Below, piece by piece: positions 1 through 7,824 of a DNA stretch of 30,521 nt. The position numbers and the translations under genes are program-made. The notes beneath the pieces were generated by a model. It had not been told where the DNA came from. It ran no database searches and saw only the letters and a program-made list of their open reading frames with translations. The stretch's first letter is position 1. Each line of letters begins with the position of its first letter. The DNA comes from Bacteroidales bacterium (GTDB taxonomy: Bacteria; Bacteroidota; Bacteroidia; Bacteroidales; UBA932): assembly GCA_017551425.1 (NCBI GenBank), contig JAFZLQ010000054.1, forward strand, positions 1 through 30,521. The letters are read 5' to 3'.

Positions 1-29
1 ATCCCCCTGCACCCCCAGGGGACGGGGGA

Positions 30-130
30 AGTTTCCCCCGACACCCCCTCCAGCGACCGAACTACCAATTGCCAGCGAACGCCCATAGTGAACGTGGAAT
101 AGTTTCCCCCGACACCCCCTCCAGCGACCG
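30..130. repeat. 30-bp direct repeat, two copies
   Basis: The 30 bases at 30-59 recur exactly at 101-130; the unit begins AGTTTCCCCCGACACCCC and ends CCAGCGACCG. The first copy lies next to two small inverted repeats: CCCCTG (4-9) with CAGGGG (16-21), and CGGGGGAA with TTCCCCCG around 23-40. No gene is visible in 1-241. The repeat is non-coding, and its role is unknown. Confidence 0.8.
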
Positions 131-143
131 GGGGACAATGGTT

Positions 144-226
144 TTTTGCTACGTTTCAGGCGGGAAACGTAGCAAAAGTGCGAAAAACGGTCGGTTTTGC
201 TACGTTTTTGCGTTAAAACGTAGCAA
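144..226. terminator. Two tandem hairpins sharing one stem sequence, likely terminator of the MMPL gene
   Basis: Hairpin 1 pairs 144-157 with 164-177 (14 perfect pairs, 6-nt loop). Hairpin 2 pairs 197-208 with 215-226 (12 perfect pairs, 6-nt loop). Both stems contain TTGCTACGTTT and its complement. They lie directly downstream of the leftward MMPL gene, which ends at 242, and hairpin 1 is flanked by T and A runs that would give a U-rich tail in either direction. Terminator function is inferred from position and structure. The shared stem suggests duplication or a dispersed repeat family. Confidence 0.65.
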
Positions 227-241
227 TCAGAGCGCACAAGC

Positions 242-3200
242 TTACTTCTTCAGGAGTTTCTTGATGGCCCGGCGGGGCGCGACGATGGAGTCGGCGATGG
301 CAATCATGCCGGGGAGGATGAAGAGGATGATCAGGATGGCCACCATGGCACCTACGGCGATGCTCCTGAGGATGGAAATCACCATTGCGTCACTGATCAT
401 GTAGCTCATTGCGTATGGCGCTACGGTAAGGATGAGGCCGGACGTCAGTATTGAATGGCATGAGCCGTTGTACGCCTCTGCAAGCGAATCTGCCACTCCA
501 TGGTGCAACCTGCTCTTGCGGTAGTACGACACGAACAGTATGGAGTAGTCTATAGTCGCTCCCATCAGGATGCTCTGCGTTATGAGGTACGCCAGGAAGT
601 ACATGGTATCCGAGACCACGCCGAATACGTAAACATTCACGTAAACGCCGGACAGTACGGTGATTATCAGCAGGATCGGAATAAGGAACGATTTGAACGT
701 GAGCAGCACGATAATGAATATCGCCGCCACCGTAAGGACGGTAAGGAGCAGCAGCTCGCGCGGGAACTCGTCCTTGAACTCCTTGTACATGACTGACTCG
801 CCTATGACGTAGTGTTGCTTGTGCAACGCACGGTCGCTCAGCACCTTGCATCTTTCTACGAATGTGAAGGTCTCGGGCGATTCAAACTCGTAATTTGTCA
901 CTATCAGTGCAACGGAGTGTTCGTCCGAATGCAGCATCGCCACGCCCTCTATCAGTTCAGTGCGGGCCTCGGCAAGCATCTTGGCGGCGTCGATCCCGGC
1001 AATTTCCGCCAGCGCCGCGTTCTCTTCCAGCGTCTGCTTGAGGAAGTCGAGGAGCCCTGCCACGGTCATACGGGTTTCAGGGTTGTAGTCTTTGCGGCTG
1101 CCGGCGTAGATGTAGAGCAGGTCCATCTCGTCTTTCGAGACAGGTATGCCGGCGGCGGACAGCGCGGACTGCATTCGCTCGGAAGAATACTTGCGACCGC
1201 TGAATGCCATCTCCGCCAGCCTTTCCAGCGGCGTCGGCGGTACGTATTCGTCTTCCTCTTCCTCGGGAATGCTGACGGGTACGACCACCACAGGCTCGGG
1301 TTTGACGGGCGCGGGCTGGGCGGCAACCAGTACGGTATCTGCAGGAGTGGCGAGTACGGTGCTGTCCGGCATGTCGATAGGTATGTCTTCCTGGGCGAGG
1401 ATCGCAGGCCCCGCTATGAATGCGGAATCGAGCTGGCGGTGGGCCTCCCTGATGAGCGCCGCCTGCTGCTTATCTACGTATGAGGAATAACGCTTGTCCG
1501 TGAGAACCTTTTCCACGACGAAGGTGGAAAGTTCCAGGGGCGACATGGTCGCGGGCTTCCGGGTGCGCCCGGCCATGCGGTACGCCAACTGTATCGTGGA
1601 ACGGTCTATTCCCAGCATCTTTGCCATCTGCTTGGCGGTAAGCTGGGTGGTGGCCAGTTCGTACGTGATGGGATTGTCGGACTTCCTGGCAGGCGCCTCC
1701 GTTACAGCTTCAGCCGTTGCTACGGTATCTTCATGAACGGGTATGACGACCGCGGTGTCCTGCAGGACGGGCTGAACCTCGGGCTCGGGAGTAATTGCGG
1801 TCTCGGCCGGCACTATCGTCTGCTTTGCCGGTGTCTTTGCCGCAGGCTTGGCCGGAGGCGTGAGCGACTTGATGAGGGCGTCCATGTCTATGCTGCTCGG
1901 CATGAGCCCGCGCGCCGTCAGCTCCCGGCCGATGTCTTCCATATCGGCAACGCTGAGTTTTTCTGTGCGTTTGGGATGCGAATGGGCATAATAGACTATG
2001 TTCAGCAGGTCTTCCGTTACAAGCGGCGACAGTTGCCCGAAGCGCTCAGCCATCTCCTTTGCGGTGTAACCCTTGACCATGAGGCTGGGGTAGCTCAGGC
2101 ATGTCTGCACGCGCGCGTCATGCTCCAGAGTGTCCAGCAGGCCTGGTATGACGTTCTGCTCGGAGTTGTCGTAAACGAGCATTACGGGGTTGTCGCTGGG
2201 GAACTCATTGGTGATGGGGGTGGACCAGAGGGCAGAGAACGAGACCTCCGTGCGCCTTTGGAGCAGGAACGAAACAACGAATACCGCGACGAACGCGAAC
2301 GCCAGCGGCAGGCGGAACTTCATCTCGAAGCGTGCAAGCGCATTTGCCGGCAGGCTGGGAGTTTTCTTGGCCGTGGCGGTGATGGCCTTGTCGAAGCCGA
2401 GGATCAGGGCGGGCAGCACCGTGAAATTGCACATCAGGCTGAAGAACACGCCCTTGGCCAGTACGAATCCGAGGTCGGTACCTATTTTGAGATGCATGAA
2501 ACACAGCATCAGAAGGCTCACGATGGTGGTGAGGGCGCTGGACAGTATGGCGCGGGAGCCGCCGTGGATGGCACGTACCATGGCCTCGGCATTGTTCTTC
2601 CGGCGCATCCTCTCCTGGCGGAAGCGGTTCATGAGGATGATGGAGTAATCCATCGACAGGATCATCTGCAGCACGCCCACCATGGTGTTGGTCAGGAACG
2701 CCACTCCGTCCAGCAGTATGTTGCTGCCCATGTTTATCGCAACCGCGATACCGGTCGTAATCATGAACAGGAACACCTCCATGAAGGAGGAACACATTAT
2801 GAAGAGGATGACGAATGCCAGGACGAATCCCAGCACTATCATGGGAATGATGTTGTCCGGGATGTTCTTCTCTATGTCCAGCTCAACTATGATGCTATCT
2901 CCGTAATGGTCTTCTATCCTGGTTTTGCAATCAAGGACATCCATGCTGCGGGGCGGCCTGAACTGGAAGAGGGTGTAATTGTCGTTGGTCTTGATCTCAG
3001 ACGGGCTAAGCCCCTCCGTGAGCCGGAAAAGGTCGTTTCGTAGGCTGTCCTGGTCCGGGTGCCCGGGGAACATCACGTAGATGTTGTTCATCTGCGCGTC
3101 TATGGACGGGAACTCCTTCTCTATAACGCCCAGGCCGATCTTCATGGGGGAGTCGTCCGGCAGGAAATAGGGGAGGTCCATTATGATGTTGAGGCGGGGG

Positions 3201-3286
3201 ATGCACAAGATGCAGACGATGGCCAGGGCCGTCGTCAGGCCGAGAAGTAGCCCTCTGAATCTTACCAAAAACGCCGCGATGCGCAT
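242..3286 (-). CDS. MMPL/RND-family transporter, inner membrane
   Basis: A 1014-residue predicted inner-membrane exporter of the RND superfamily, MMPL type. One transmembrane helix lies at about 10-30. Two membrane bundles follow, at about 143-300 plus a helix at 326-343, and at about 844-1000. Each bundle has an Asp-Tyr pair (D213-Y214, D913-Y914) in the place of the proton-relay pair known in MmpL3-type pumps. Between the bundles is a large non-cytoplasmic region with two Pro/Ala/Val-rich linkers (about 476-536 and 640-686) and three similar helical segments (about 407-458, 549-600, 700-755). The substrate cannot be read from sequence; lipids or other hydrophobic compounds are typical of the family. 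The start is supported by a -7 box TAACTTTG just upstream. It is divergent from the glycosyltransferase at 3346. Confidence 0.85.
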   Translation of the reverse strand: MRIAAFLVRFRGLLLGLTTALAIVCILCIPRLNIIMDLPYFLPDDSPMKIGLGVIEKEFPSIDAQMNNIYVMFPGHPDQDSLRNDLFRLTEGLSPSEIKTNDNYTLFQFRPPRSMDVLDCKTRIEDHYGDSIIVELDIEKNIPDNIIPMIVLGFVLAFVILFIMCSSFMEVFLFMITTGIAVAINMGSNILLDGVAFLTNTMVGVLQMILSMDYSIILMNRFRQERMRRKNNAEAMVRAIHGGSRAILSSALTTIVSLLMLCFMHLKIGTDLGFVLAKGVFFSLMCNFTVLPALILGFDKAITATAKKTPSLPANALARFEMKFRLPLAFAFVAVFVVSFLLQRRTEVSFSALWSTPITNEFPSDNPVMLVYDNSEQNVIPGLLDTLEHDARVQTCLSYPSLMVKGYTAKEMAERFGQLSPLVTEDLLNIVYYAHSHPKRTEKLSVADMEDIGRELTARGLMPSSIDMDALIKSLTPPAKPAAKTPAKQTIVPAETAITPEPEVQPVLQDTAVVIPVHEDTVATAEAVTEAPARKSDNPITYELATTQLTAKQMAKMLGIDRSTIQLAYRMAGRTRKPATMSPLELSTFVVEKVLTDKRYSSYVDKQQAALIREAHRQLDSAFIAGPAILAQEDIPIDMPDSTVLATPADTVLVAAQPAPVKPEPVVVVPVSIPEEEEDEYVPPTPLERLAEMAFSGRKYSSERMQSALSAAGIPVSKDEMDLLYIYAGSRKDYNPETRMTVAGLLDFLKQTLEENAALAEIAGIDAAKMLAEARTELIEGVAMLHSDEHSVALIVTNYEFESPETFTFVERCKVLSDRALHKQHYVIGESVMYKEFKDEFPRELLLLTVLTVAAIFIIVLLTFKSFLIPILLIITVLSGVYVNVYVFGVVSDTMYFLAYLITQSILMGATIDYSILFVSYYRKSRLHHGVADSLAEAYNGSCHSILTSGLILTVAPYAMSYMISDAMVISILRSIAVGAMVAILIILFILPGMIAIADSIVAPRRAIKKLLKK

Positions 3287-3293
3287 AAACGTT

Positions 3294-3301
3294 CAAAGTT
3301 A
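3294..3301 (-). promoter_or_regulatory. Bacteroidota -7 box for the MMPL gene
   Basis: TAACTTTG on the minus strand matches TAnnTTTG and ends 7 nt before the ATG at 3286, so the predicted 5' leader is only a few bases. A clear -33 TTTG is not seen. Confidence 0.55.
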
Positions 3302-3308
3302 GCATTTC

Positions 3309-3341
3309 TTTGGCAATTATGAAAAAATAATTATACCTTTG
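3309..3341 (+). promoter_or_regulatory. Promoter of the family-2-like glycosyltransferase
   Basis: A -33 TTTG (3309-3312) and a -7 TACCTTTG (3334-3341) are separated by 21 bp, close to the Bacteroidota consensus. The ATG at 3346 begins 4 nt after the -7 box, so transcription should start at or next to the start codon. Confidence 0.65.
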
Positions 3342-3345
3342 AAAC

Positions 3346-4188
3346 ATGCAGAAGCGAATTGCGGCGCTAACCATGGTGCGTGACGGCGGGCATTTCCTCG
3401 CCAGGTGGGTCGATTATTACGGCGGCCTGCTGGGCAAGGACAACCTGTACGTCTTCTTCGACGGTCAGGACCAGGTGCCTCCGGAATGCACCGCGGGCTG
3501 CAGGGTTACCGTCGTGCCCCGTGTGGAAGGAGGCGTGGCGGCATCGGACCGCGGCAGGGCGGCAATCCTTTCCGATTGTGCCTGCCGCCTGCTGGACAGG
3601 TATGATTTTGTAGTCGGCACCGATGTGGACGAGTTCATCGTCCCCGACCCTTCCACGGGCCTGACGCTTCCGCAGTACCTCTGTCTGCTTGACACCGGGG
3701 GGCGCAGGTCTTTTTCCCCACTCGGGCTGGATGTGGTCCAGAAGATCGATGCAGAAGACGGGCTGGATGCCTCTAAGGGTCTTCTTGAGCAGCGCTCTTA
3801 CGGCCTCATTTCCACCCGCTATACCAAGTCTTCCATTCTTTGCGGCAAGGTTGAATGGGGAAGCGGATTCCATCGCGCCCGAGGCTGCAACCTCCACATC
3901 CTCAAAGATTTGTATCTGTTCCACTTTGGCTGCGCCGACGCCTCCGGCGTACTCTCCAAGATTGCCGACGGAGACCTTGCCTCCCGTGGCTGGAGCCGCC
4001 ACCTTCAGAAGCGCCGCCGGCTTTTCAGCACAGTAGCCAAACTGCCCGTCCGCTCCTGGGAAAGCTGGATGCCCTGCGCCCGCCGCCTCCAGACCGTCAT
4101 CCGGCCGCCCTACGCCTGGAACAAACCCGCAATGCTCGGACTGAAAATCTTAGTCCGTATCCCCGAGAGGTTTTCAAAGATCTTTTAG
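3346..4188 (+). CDS. Glycosyltransferase, family-2-like (Glyco_tranf_2_4 type)
   Basis: A 280-residue soluble protein without a signal peptide. The N-terminus (IAALTMVRDGGHFLARWVDYY) is the nucleotide-sugar-fold start seen in family-2-like transferases that begin with a beta strand and a 'MVR(N/D)E/G' turn. TDVDEF at 92-97 is a DXD-type metal and sugar-nucleotide site, and WGSGFH lies further on. It probably adds a sugar to a surface polysaccharide or lipopolysaccharide, but donor and acceptor are unknown. It stands alone on its strand with its own promoter. Its end faces the fimbrial-type lipoprotein across a strong hairpin. The Arg-rich C-terminus (about 205-280) may lie at the membrane, which is inference. 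Confidence 0.7.
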   Translation: MQKRIAALTMVRDGGHFLARWVDYYGGLLGKDNLYVFFDGQDQVPPECTAGCRVTVVPRVEGGVAASDRGRAAILSDCACRLLDRYDFVVGTDVDEFIVPDPSTGLTLPQYLCLLDTGGRRSFSPLGLDVVQKIDAEDGLDASKGLLEQRSYGLISTRYTKSSILCGKVEWGSGFHRARGCNLHILKDLYLFHFGCADASGVLSKIADGDLASRGWSRHLQKRRRLFSTVAKLPVRSWESWMPCARRLQTVIRPPYAWNKPAMLGLKILVRIPERFSKIF

Positions 4189-4197
4189 CTCCATTGC

Positions 4198-4259
4198 GCG
4201 GGTGTAGTTTTGCAAATCTGTGGCCACGGGCGGCCACAGGTTTGCAAAACCACACCCGC
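4198..4259. terminator. Long bidirectional hairpin between convergent genes
   Basis: A 62-nt near-perfect inverted repeat. Bases 4198-4225 pair with 4232-4259 over 28 positions, with one A/C mismatch and one T-G pair, around a 6-nt loop. The inner stem is CTGTGGCC/GGCCACAG and the middle block is GTTTTGCAAA/TTTGCAAAAC. It lies between the stops of two converging genes (4188 and 4281), so it most likely ends both transcripts. Confidence 0.75.
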
Positions 4260-4280
4260 ATCCATTCCGCTAAAAGGTTC

Positions 4281-5231
4281 CTAGTAGATAGTACTCTCCA
4301 ACTCTTCGTTGGCAGTAATGGTTACGTCAACGAATGTAGTTGAATTGCGCCGCAGCGAGGGCAGCGGGACGCTGAAGCGGCGGGTGGCGCCACTGATTTC
4401 GCATTCGAAGACAAAAACGGTAGCCGGAGTCCCTATCCCGGCCCCCTGCGAATCGTTGGGAAAGCAGAAGAGTTGAGTGCCCGGTCGTTGAGGGAAAATG
4501 CCGATATCGTATGGAAGCCTCATGACAGGAGGCTCCGGAACCGTTTCTGAAGGGTAAAAGCCGCTAGAGCGCAGCAGCTCTGCGCTTGCGTTCATGCTTT
4601 CCATGGTGATTCGCGGGTCTTCCAGCCTAAGGTAATTCCCGAGTTCGTTGGAGACCTCGCCCAGAACCACCCGCGCGAGCATGGGCGTGAGCGTTATGAT
4701 TGTGGTCCCGTCGGCTTCCACGCTGCCCTGGCCGCTCATAAGCGGCGCCGAGGGCGTGTCGTCCTCGAACCTGTATGCCAGCAGCTCCGCAGATTCGTAC
4801 CTGTCAAGCGCGTCCATGTTGAAGTCGAAAGGGGAATTGGCGACGGCCACTACGGTCATGCCTTTTGCCGGGCCGTACAGCAGGAGGCTGTCCGGCAGAA
4901 AGCCGTAGCGGCGCGAAAGGACAAGCGAGTGGAGGCCGTCGGCGTCGTAGGCAAAGACGTCCAGACGCCGTATGGGGCGCAGGGTGTCCGAGGACCTGTC
5001 GTCCACGGAGAAGCGTACCGTGAAGCTGCTGCTGTCCGCCTGTACGAAGACATCTTCCCGGGGATTGCTGCCGGCGGGGGAAACCTTGCCGCAGGAAGGA
5101 GCCAAACAGACCGGCGGCAAAAATAGCAAACTGATTATTGATGAAGATATGAGACGGGGCAGAGTGCCCCCCGGCGGTCGCCGGCTGAAGAATGGCTGAT
5201 GCCGGTCTGTTTGATTCCTTTGCGTTTTCAT
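4281..5231 (-). CDS. FimB/Mfa2-like fimbrial-type lipoprotein
   Basis: A 316-residue predicted lipoprotein. A basic N-terminus is followed by a hydrophobic stretch (about 27-45) and a Cys in LAPSC that could be the lipidated residue. The body is beta-rich. Near residue 90 come RLDVFAYDADG and then a 'VVAVANSP' strand, the pattern of the first transthyretin-like domain in Bacteroidales fimbrial anchor proteins (FimB/Mfa2 family). The tail RRNSTTFVDVTITAN resembles the closing strand of such proteins. No fimbrillin genes flank it, so it may be an orphan adhesin or anchor. The family assignment is by pattern only; other Bacteroidales surface lipoproteins remain possible. The start is supported by a -7 box 7 nt upstream. 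Confidence 0.5.
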   Translation of the reverse strand: MKTQRNQTDRHQPFFSRRPPGGTLPRLISSSIISLLFLPPVCLAPSCGKVSPAGSNPREDVFVQADSSSFTVRFSVDDRSSDTLRPIRRLDVFAYDADGLHSLVLSRRYGFLPDSLLLYGPAKGMTVVAVANSPFDFNMDALDRYESAELLAYRFEDDTPSAPLMSGQGSVEADGTTIITLTPMLARVVLGEVSNELGNYLRLEDPRITMESMNASAELLRSSGFYPSETVPEPPVMRLPYDIGIFPQRPGTQLFCFPNDSQGAGIGTPATVFVFECEISGATRRFSVPLPSLRRNSTTFVDVTITANEELESTIY

Positions 5232-5238
5232 AGTGCCG

Positions 5239-5246
5239 CAAAGCTA
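5239..5246 (-). promoter_or_regulatory. -7 box for the fimbrial-type lipoprotein
   Basis: TAGCTTTG on the minus strand ends 7 nt before the ATG at 5231. An ATTG lies about 19 nt further upstream as a weak -33. The predicted leader is very short. Confidence 0.5.
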
Positions 5247-5307
5247 ATCCGCTGCACTCAAACTGCAATGGAATCAAAAAAATCGTAAATCAGATTTTGC
5301 GAATCTT

Positions 5308-6414
5308 TTAAGACTTCCGGTTTTTACCCCCTTCCAGACCCCTCAGAAGTTCAAGATATCTTTTGATGAACAAATCCTTATGGAAGTTGTCTGCGGCAAT
5401 GGCAAGACTCTGGCTGCCGTAATCGGCGAGGTCTGCGCTGCTGAGTTCCAGGAGCCTGCGCAGGGCCTTGACCATGGATTTGCGTGAATGGGGATTGAAA
5501 AGGAAACCGTTGCGCCCCGGGATTACGTACCGGGCGTTGTCGCTCACGTCGCTGCAGATGGCCGGAAGGCCGGTGGTGAGGGCCTCGGCAAGGGCGTTGG
5601 GCGTGCCTTCGTAGAAGCTGGGCAGGCAGAATGCGTCCGCCGACCTGTACACGCCGGCGCTGTCATGGCAGGCCTGATGAATTGTGAATCGCCCTTCCAT
5701 CCCCAGCTTCCTGATGAGTCTTTCACATCGGGCAGAATACCTGCAACCGGCCTTGGCACCGTACCAATCTACATGAATGCCTGCCAGCGACGGATCGGAG
5801 ACGGCGCGTATGAACCTCAGAGCGTTCTTGCGTGGCCTGAGGCGCGCGACCGTAACCAGTTCCATAGGCTCGCCGCCGGCTTTGCTCCGGGCTGTGGAAG
5901 CGGGAGCGAACTTGGTGGAATCGACAAAATTGGGGATAGTCTCGAGTTTCAGTCGCAGCCCCGGGCAGTGCCTGCTTACGAAGGCCGTCTGGGCGAAGCT
6001 GTTGCACACGACGGCGTCGGCATGGGCGCGGAAAAGGGAGAAGCGGAACAGGTCGTGCGGCAGCAGGGTGGTGTTGCAGTTGCGTTCCGACACTACCAGC
6101 CGGAACCTCGGATAGACCATGTGCGCCAGGCAGCACTTTATATTCGCCCCCACCAGGAACGAGATGACCACCTCAGTGCCGTTCTCCCTGATATGGTTGA
6201 CTATCCTTCTTACTATCGCCGGAGTCCCGCCTTTGGATGGAATCCTATAGTGCTTAACGTCAGCTGTTTTGAGCTCTTCTGCGTAAAAGCTTCCGTCGCG
6301 GTAACTGAGCACCTCGACATCGTGACCCGCATTCTTCAGAAGCACGGCGAGTCCGGCCAGCTGCCGTTCTGCGCCACCCAGGCGCAAAGACGCTATTACA
6401 CAGCAGATCCTCAT
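5308..6414 (-). CDS. Glycosyltransferase family 4 (GT-B fold)
   Basis: A 368-residue retaining glycosyltransferase of GT4 type. The N-terminal domain opens with 'RICCVIASLRLGGAERQL', whose GGAE turn is typical of acceptor-binding Rossmann domains. PNFVD at 161-165 marks the interdomain region. The donor domain follows with the EX7E motif (E269 and E277 in FYEGTPNALAEAL). It should be cytoplasmic or peripheral at the inner membrane and build surface glycans. It lies downstream of nqrF on the same strand, separated by a 117-bp palindrome, so it is probably not part of the respiratory operon. No clear -7 box was found. Substrates cannot be told from the sequence. Confidence 0.85.
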   Translation of the reverse strand: MRICCVIASLRLGGAERQLAGLAVLLKNAGHDVEVLSYRDGSFYAEELKTADVKHYRIPSKGGTPAIVRRIVNHIRENGTEVVISFLVGANIKCCLAHMVYPRFRLVVSERNCNTTLLPHDLFRFSLFRAHADAVVCNSFAQTAFVSRHCPGLRLKLETIPNFVDSTKFAPASTARSKAGGEPMELVTVARLRPRKNALRFIRAVSDPSLAGIHVDWYGAKAGCRYSARCERLIRKLGMEGRFTIHQACHDSAGVYRSADAFCLPSFYEGTPNALAEALTTGLPAICSDVSDNARYVIPGRNGFLFNPHSRKSMVKALRRLLELSSADLADYGSQSLAIAADNFHKDLFIKRYLELLRGLEGGKNRKS

Positions 6415-6426
6415 TATTGCATTTTA

Positions 6427-6543
6427 AAAGAGAATCCGTATCTGTTCCTCCGGATGTGCCACCCTCGGCTGCATAAGAGGGAGGGGCCCACTTGTGGGAG
6501 GGGTCGCGAAGCGACTCCGGAGGAACGGATACGGGTTCTCTTT
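6427..6543. repeat. 117-bp palindromic element with cloverleaf potential, abutting the nqrF stop
   Basis: Terminal arms 6427-6454 and 6516-6543 are inverted repeats of 28 bp differing at two positions (T/C, both able to form G-U pairs in one RNA strand). Three small hairpins lie inside: CCCTC/GAGGG (6462-6466 with 6477-6481), CCCAC/GTGGG (6487-6491 with 6494-6498) and GTCGC/GCGAC (6503-6507 with 6511-6515). The right arm ends at the base next to the nqrF stop codon (6544-6546). It may act as the terminator of the nqr operon; its size and shape also fit a REP- or MITE-like dispersed element. Confidence 0.75.
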
Positions 6544-7818
6544 CTAGGCACCGAAATTATCGAAGAGTATGCTTTCCGGAGCGACTCCCAGGGAGTCGAG
6601 CAGGTCGCATACGCACTTGGTCATCATTGGAGGACCGCACATGAAGTACTTGATGTCCTCGGGAGCCTCGTGATCCTTGAGGTAGGTCTCGTACATGACG
6701 TTGTGCACGAAGCCTGCGGTGTAAGGCACGCCTGCGGCATCTGCGGCAGGGTCGGGCCTGTCGAGGGCAAGGTGGAACTTGAAGTTCGGGAACTCCTTCT
6801 CGATCTCTGCGAAATCCTCGAGGTAGAAAGCCTCCACGAGGGCGCGGGCTCCGTAGAAGAAGTGAACCTTGCGGCCGGTCTTGAGGGTCTTGAACAGCTG
6901 CATGATGTGGCTGCGCAGAGGTGCCATGCCGGCGCCGCCGCCCACGAAGATGTATTCCATGTCGGCAGGGTCGTTCTCCGGAAGGAGGAACTCACCGTAA
7001 GGACCGCTGATCCACACCTTGTCTCCGGGCTTGCGGGAGAACACGTAAGTGGAAGCGATTCCCGGAGGCACGCCGGGGACGAACTTGAAGACGCCCTTGG
7101 GCTGCGTCCTGTCGAACGGAGGAGTGGCGATACGCACGTTGAGCTTGATGATGTTCTTTTCTCCGGGATAGGAAGCCATCGAGTATGCGCGGATGGTGGG
7201 CTCGGTATTCTTGTACTTGAGGGAAGTGATACCGTATTTCTCCCAGTCTCCCATGTAGATGGGATCCACGCCCATGTCGGCGAAATCGGCCTCGTAGGCG
7301 GGGATGTCTATCTGGATGTATTCGCCGGACTTGAAGTCGATGTGCTCGCCCTCGGGGAGCTTGACGGTGAACTCCTTGATGAAGGTTGCGACGTTCTTGT
7401 TGGAGATTACCTCGCACTCGAGCTTCTTGACGCTCAGGGCGCTCTCCGCAACCTGGATCTTGAGGTTGTCCTTGACCTTGACCTGGCATCCGAGACGCCA
7501 GCCGTCCTTGATCTGGCGGCGGTTGAAGAAACCGGTCTCGGTGGGAAGGATCTCTCCGCCGCCCTCGAACACCTGCACCTTGCACTGGCCGCAGTTGGCC
7601 TTGCCGCCGCAGGCTGAAGGAAGGAAGATCTTCTCTCCGGCGAGCGTGGCCATGAGGTTGTTCCCGGGGGCTACGTTCAGCTCCTTCTTGCCGTTGTTGA
7701 TGTCTATCTTGACCGTTCCCTTGGGCGTAATCTTTGCCTTCACGAAGAGAAGGAGCGCCACGAGGATCAACGTCACTATGACGATGACCGCAATTGCTGC
7801 AATGATAGTCTGTGTCAT
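6544..7818 (-). CDS. nqrF: Na+-translocating NADH:quinone oxidoreductase subunit F
   Basis: The NADH-oxidising subunit of Na+-NQR, at the cytoplasmic face of the inner membrane. It is 424 residues. An N-terminal transmembrane helix (about 4-26) is followed by a plant-type ferredoxin domain whose [2Fe-2S] ligands are visible as C70, C76, C79 and C111, the spacing known for NqrF. An FAD domain (RAYSMASYP) and an NADH-binding domain (VGGGAGMAPLRSH, then FMCGPPMM near the C-terminus) follow. It passes electrons from NADH via FAD and the iron-sulfur cluster into the membrane subunits. It is the last gene of nqrABCDEF, 6 nt after nqrE, and is full length. Confidence 0.97.
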   Translation of the reverse strand: MTQTIIAAIAVIVIVTLILVALLLFVKAKITPKGTVKIDINNGKKELNVAPGNNLMATLAGEKIFLPSACGGKANCGQCKVQVFEGGGEILPTETGFFNRRQIKDGWRLGCQVKVKDNLKIQVAESALSVKKLECEVISNKNVATFIKEFTVKLPEGEHIDFKSGEYIQIDIPAYEADFADMGVDPIYMGDWEKYGITSLKYKNTEPTIRAYSMASYPGEKNIIKLNVRIATPPFDRTQPKGVFKFVPGVPPGIASTYVFSRKPGDKVWISGPYGEFLLPENDPADMEYIFVGGGAGMAPLRSHIMQLFKTLKTGRKVHFFYGARALVEAFYLEDFAEIEKEFPNFKFHLALDRPDPAADAAGVPYTAGFVHNVMYETYLKDHEAPEDIKYFMCGPPMMTKCVCDLLDSLGVAPESILFDNFGA

Positions 7819-7824
7819 AGCTGA

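Noticed and set aside
1733..3043. 436-codon plus-strand open frame opposite the MMPL gene
   Set aside because: Antisense shadow; the minus strand carries clear membrane helices and paired DY motifs.
5488..7617. 709-codon plus-strand open frame across the GT4 and nqrF region
   Set aside because: It is antisense to two well supported genes and crosses the palindrome; its protein is low-complexity with no recognisable motif. GC-rich coding DNA creates such frames.
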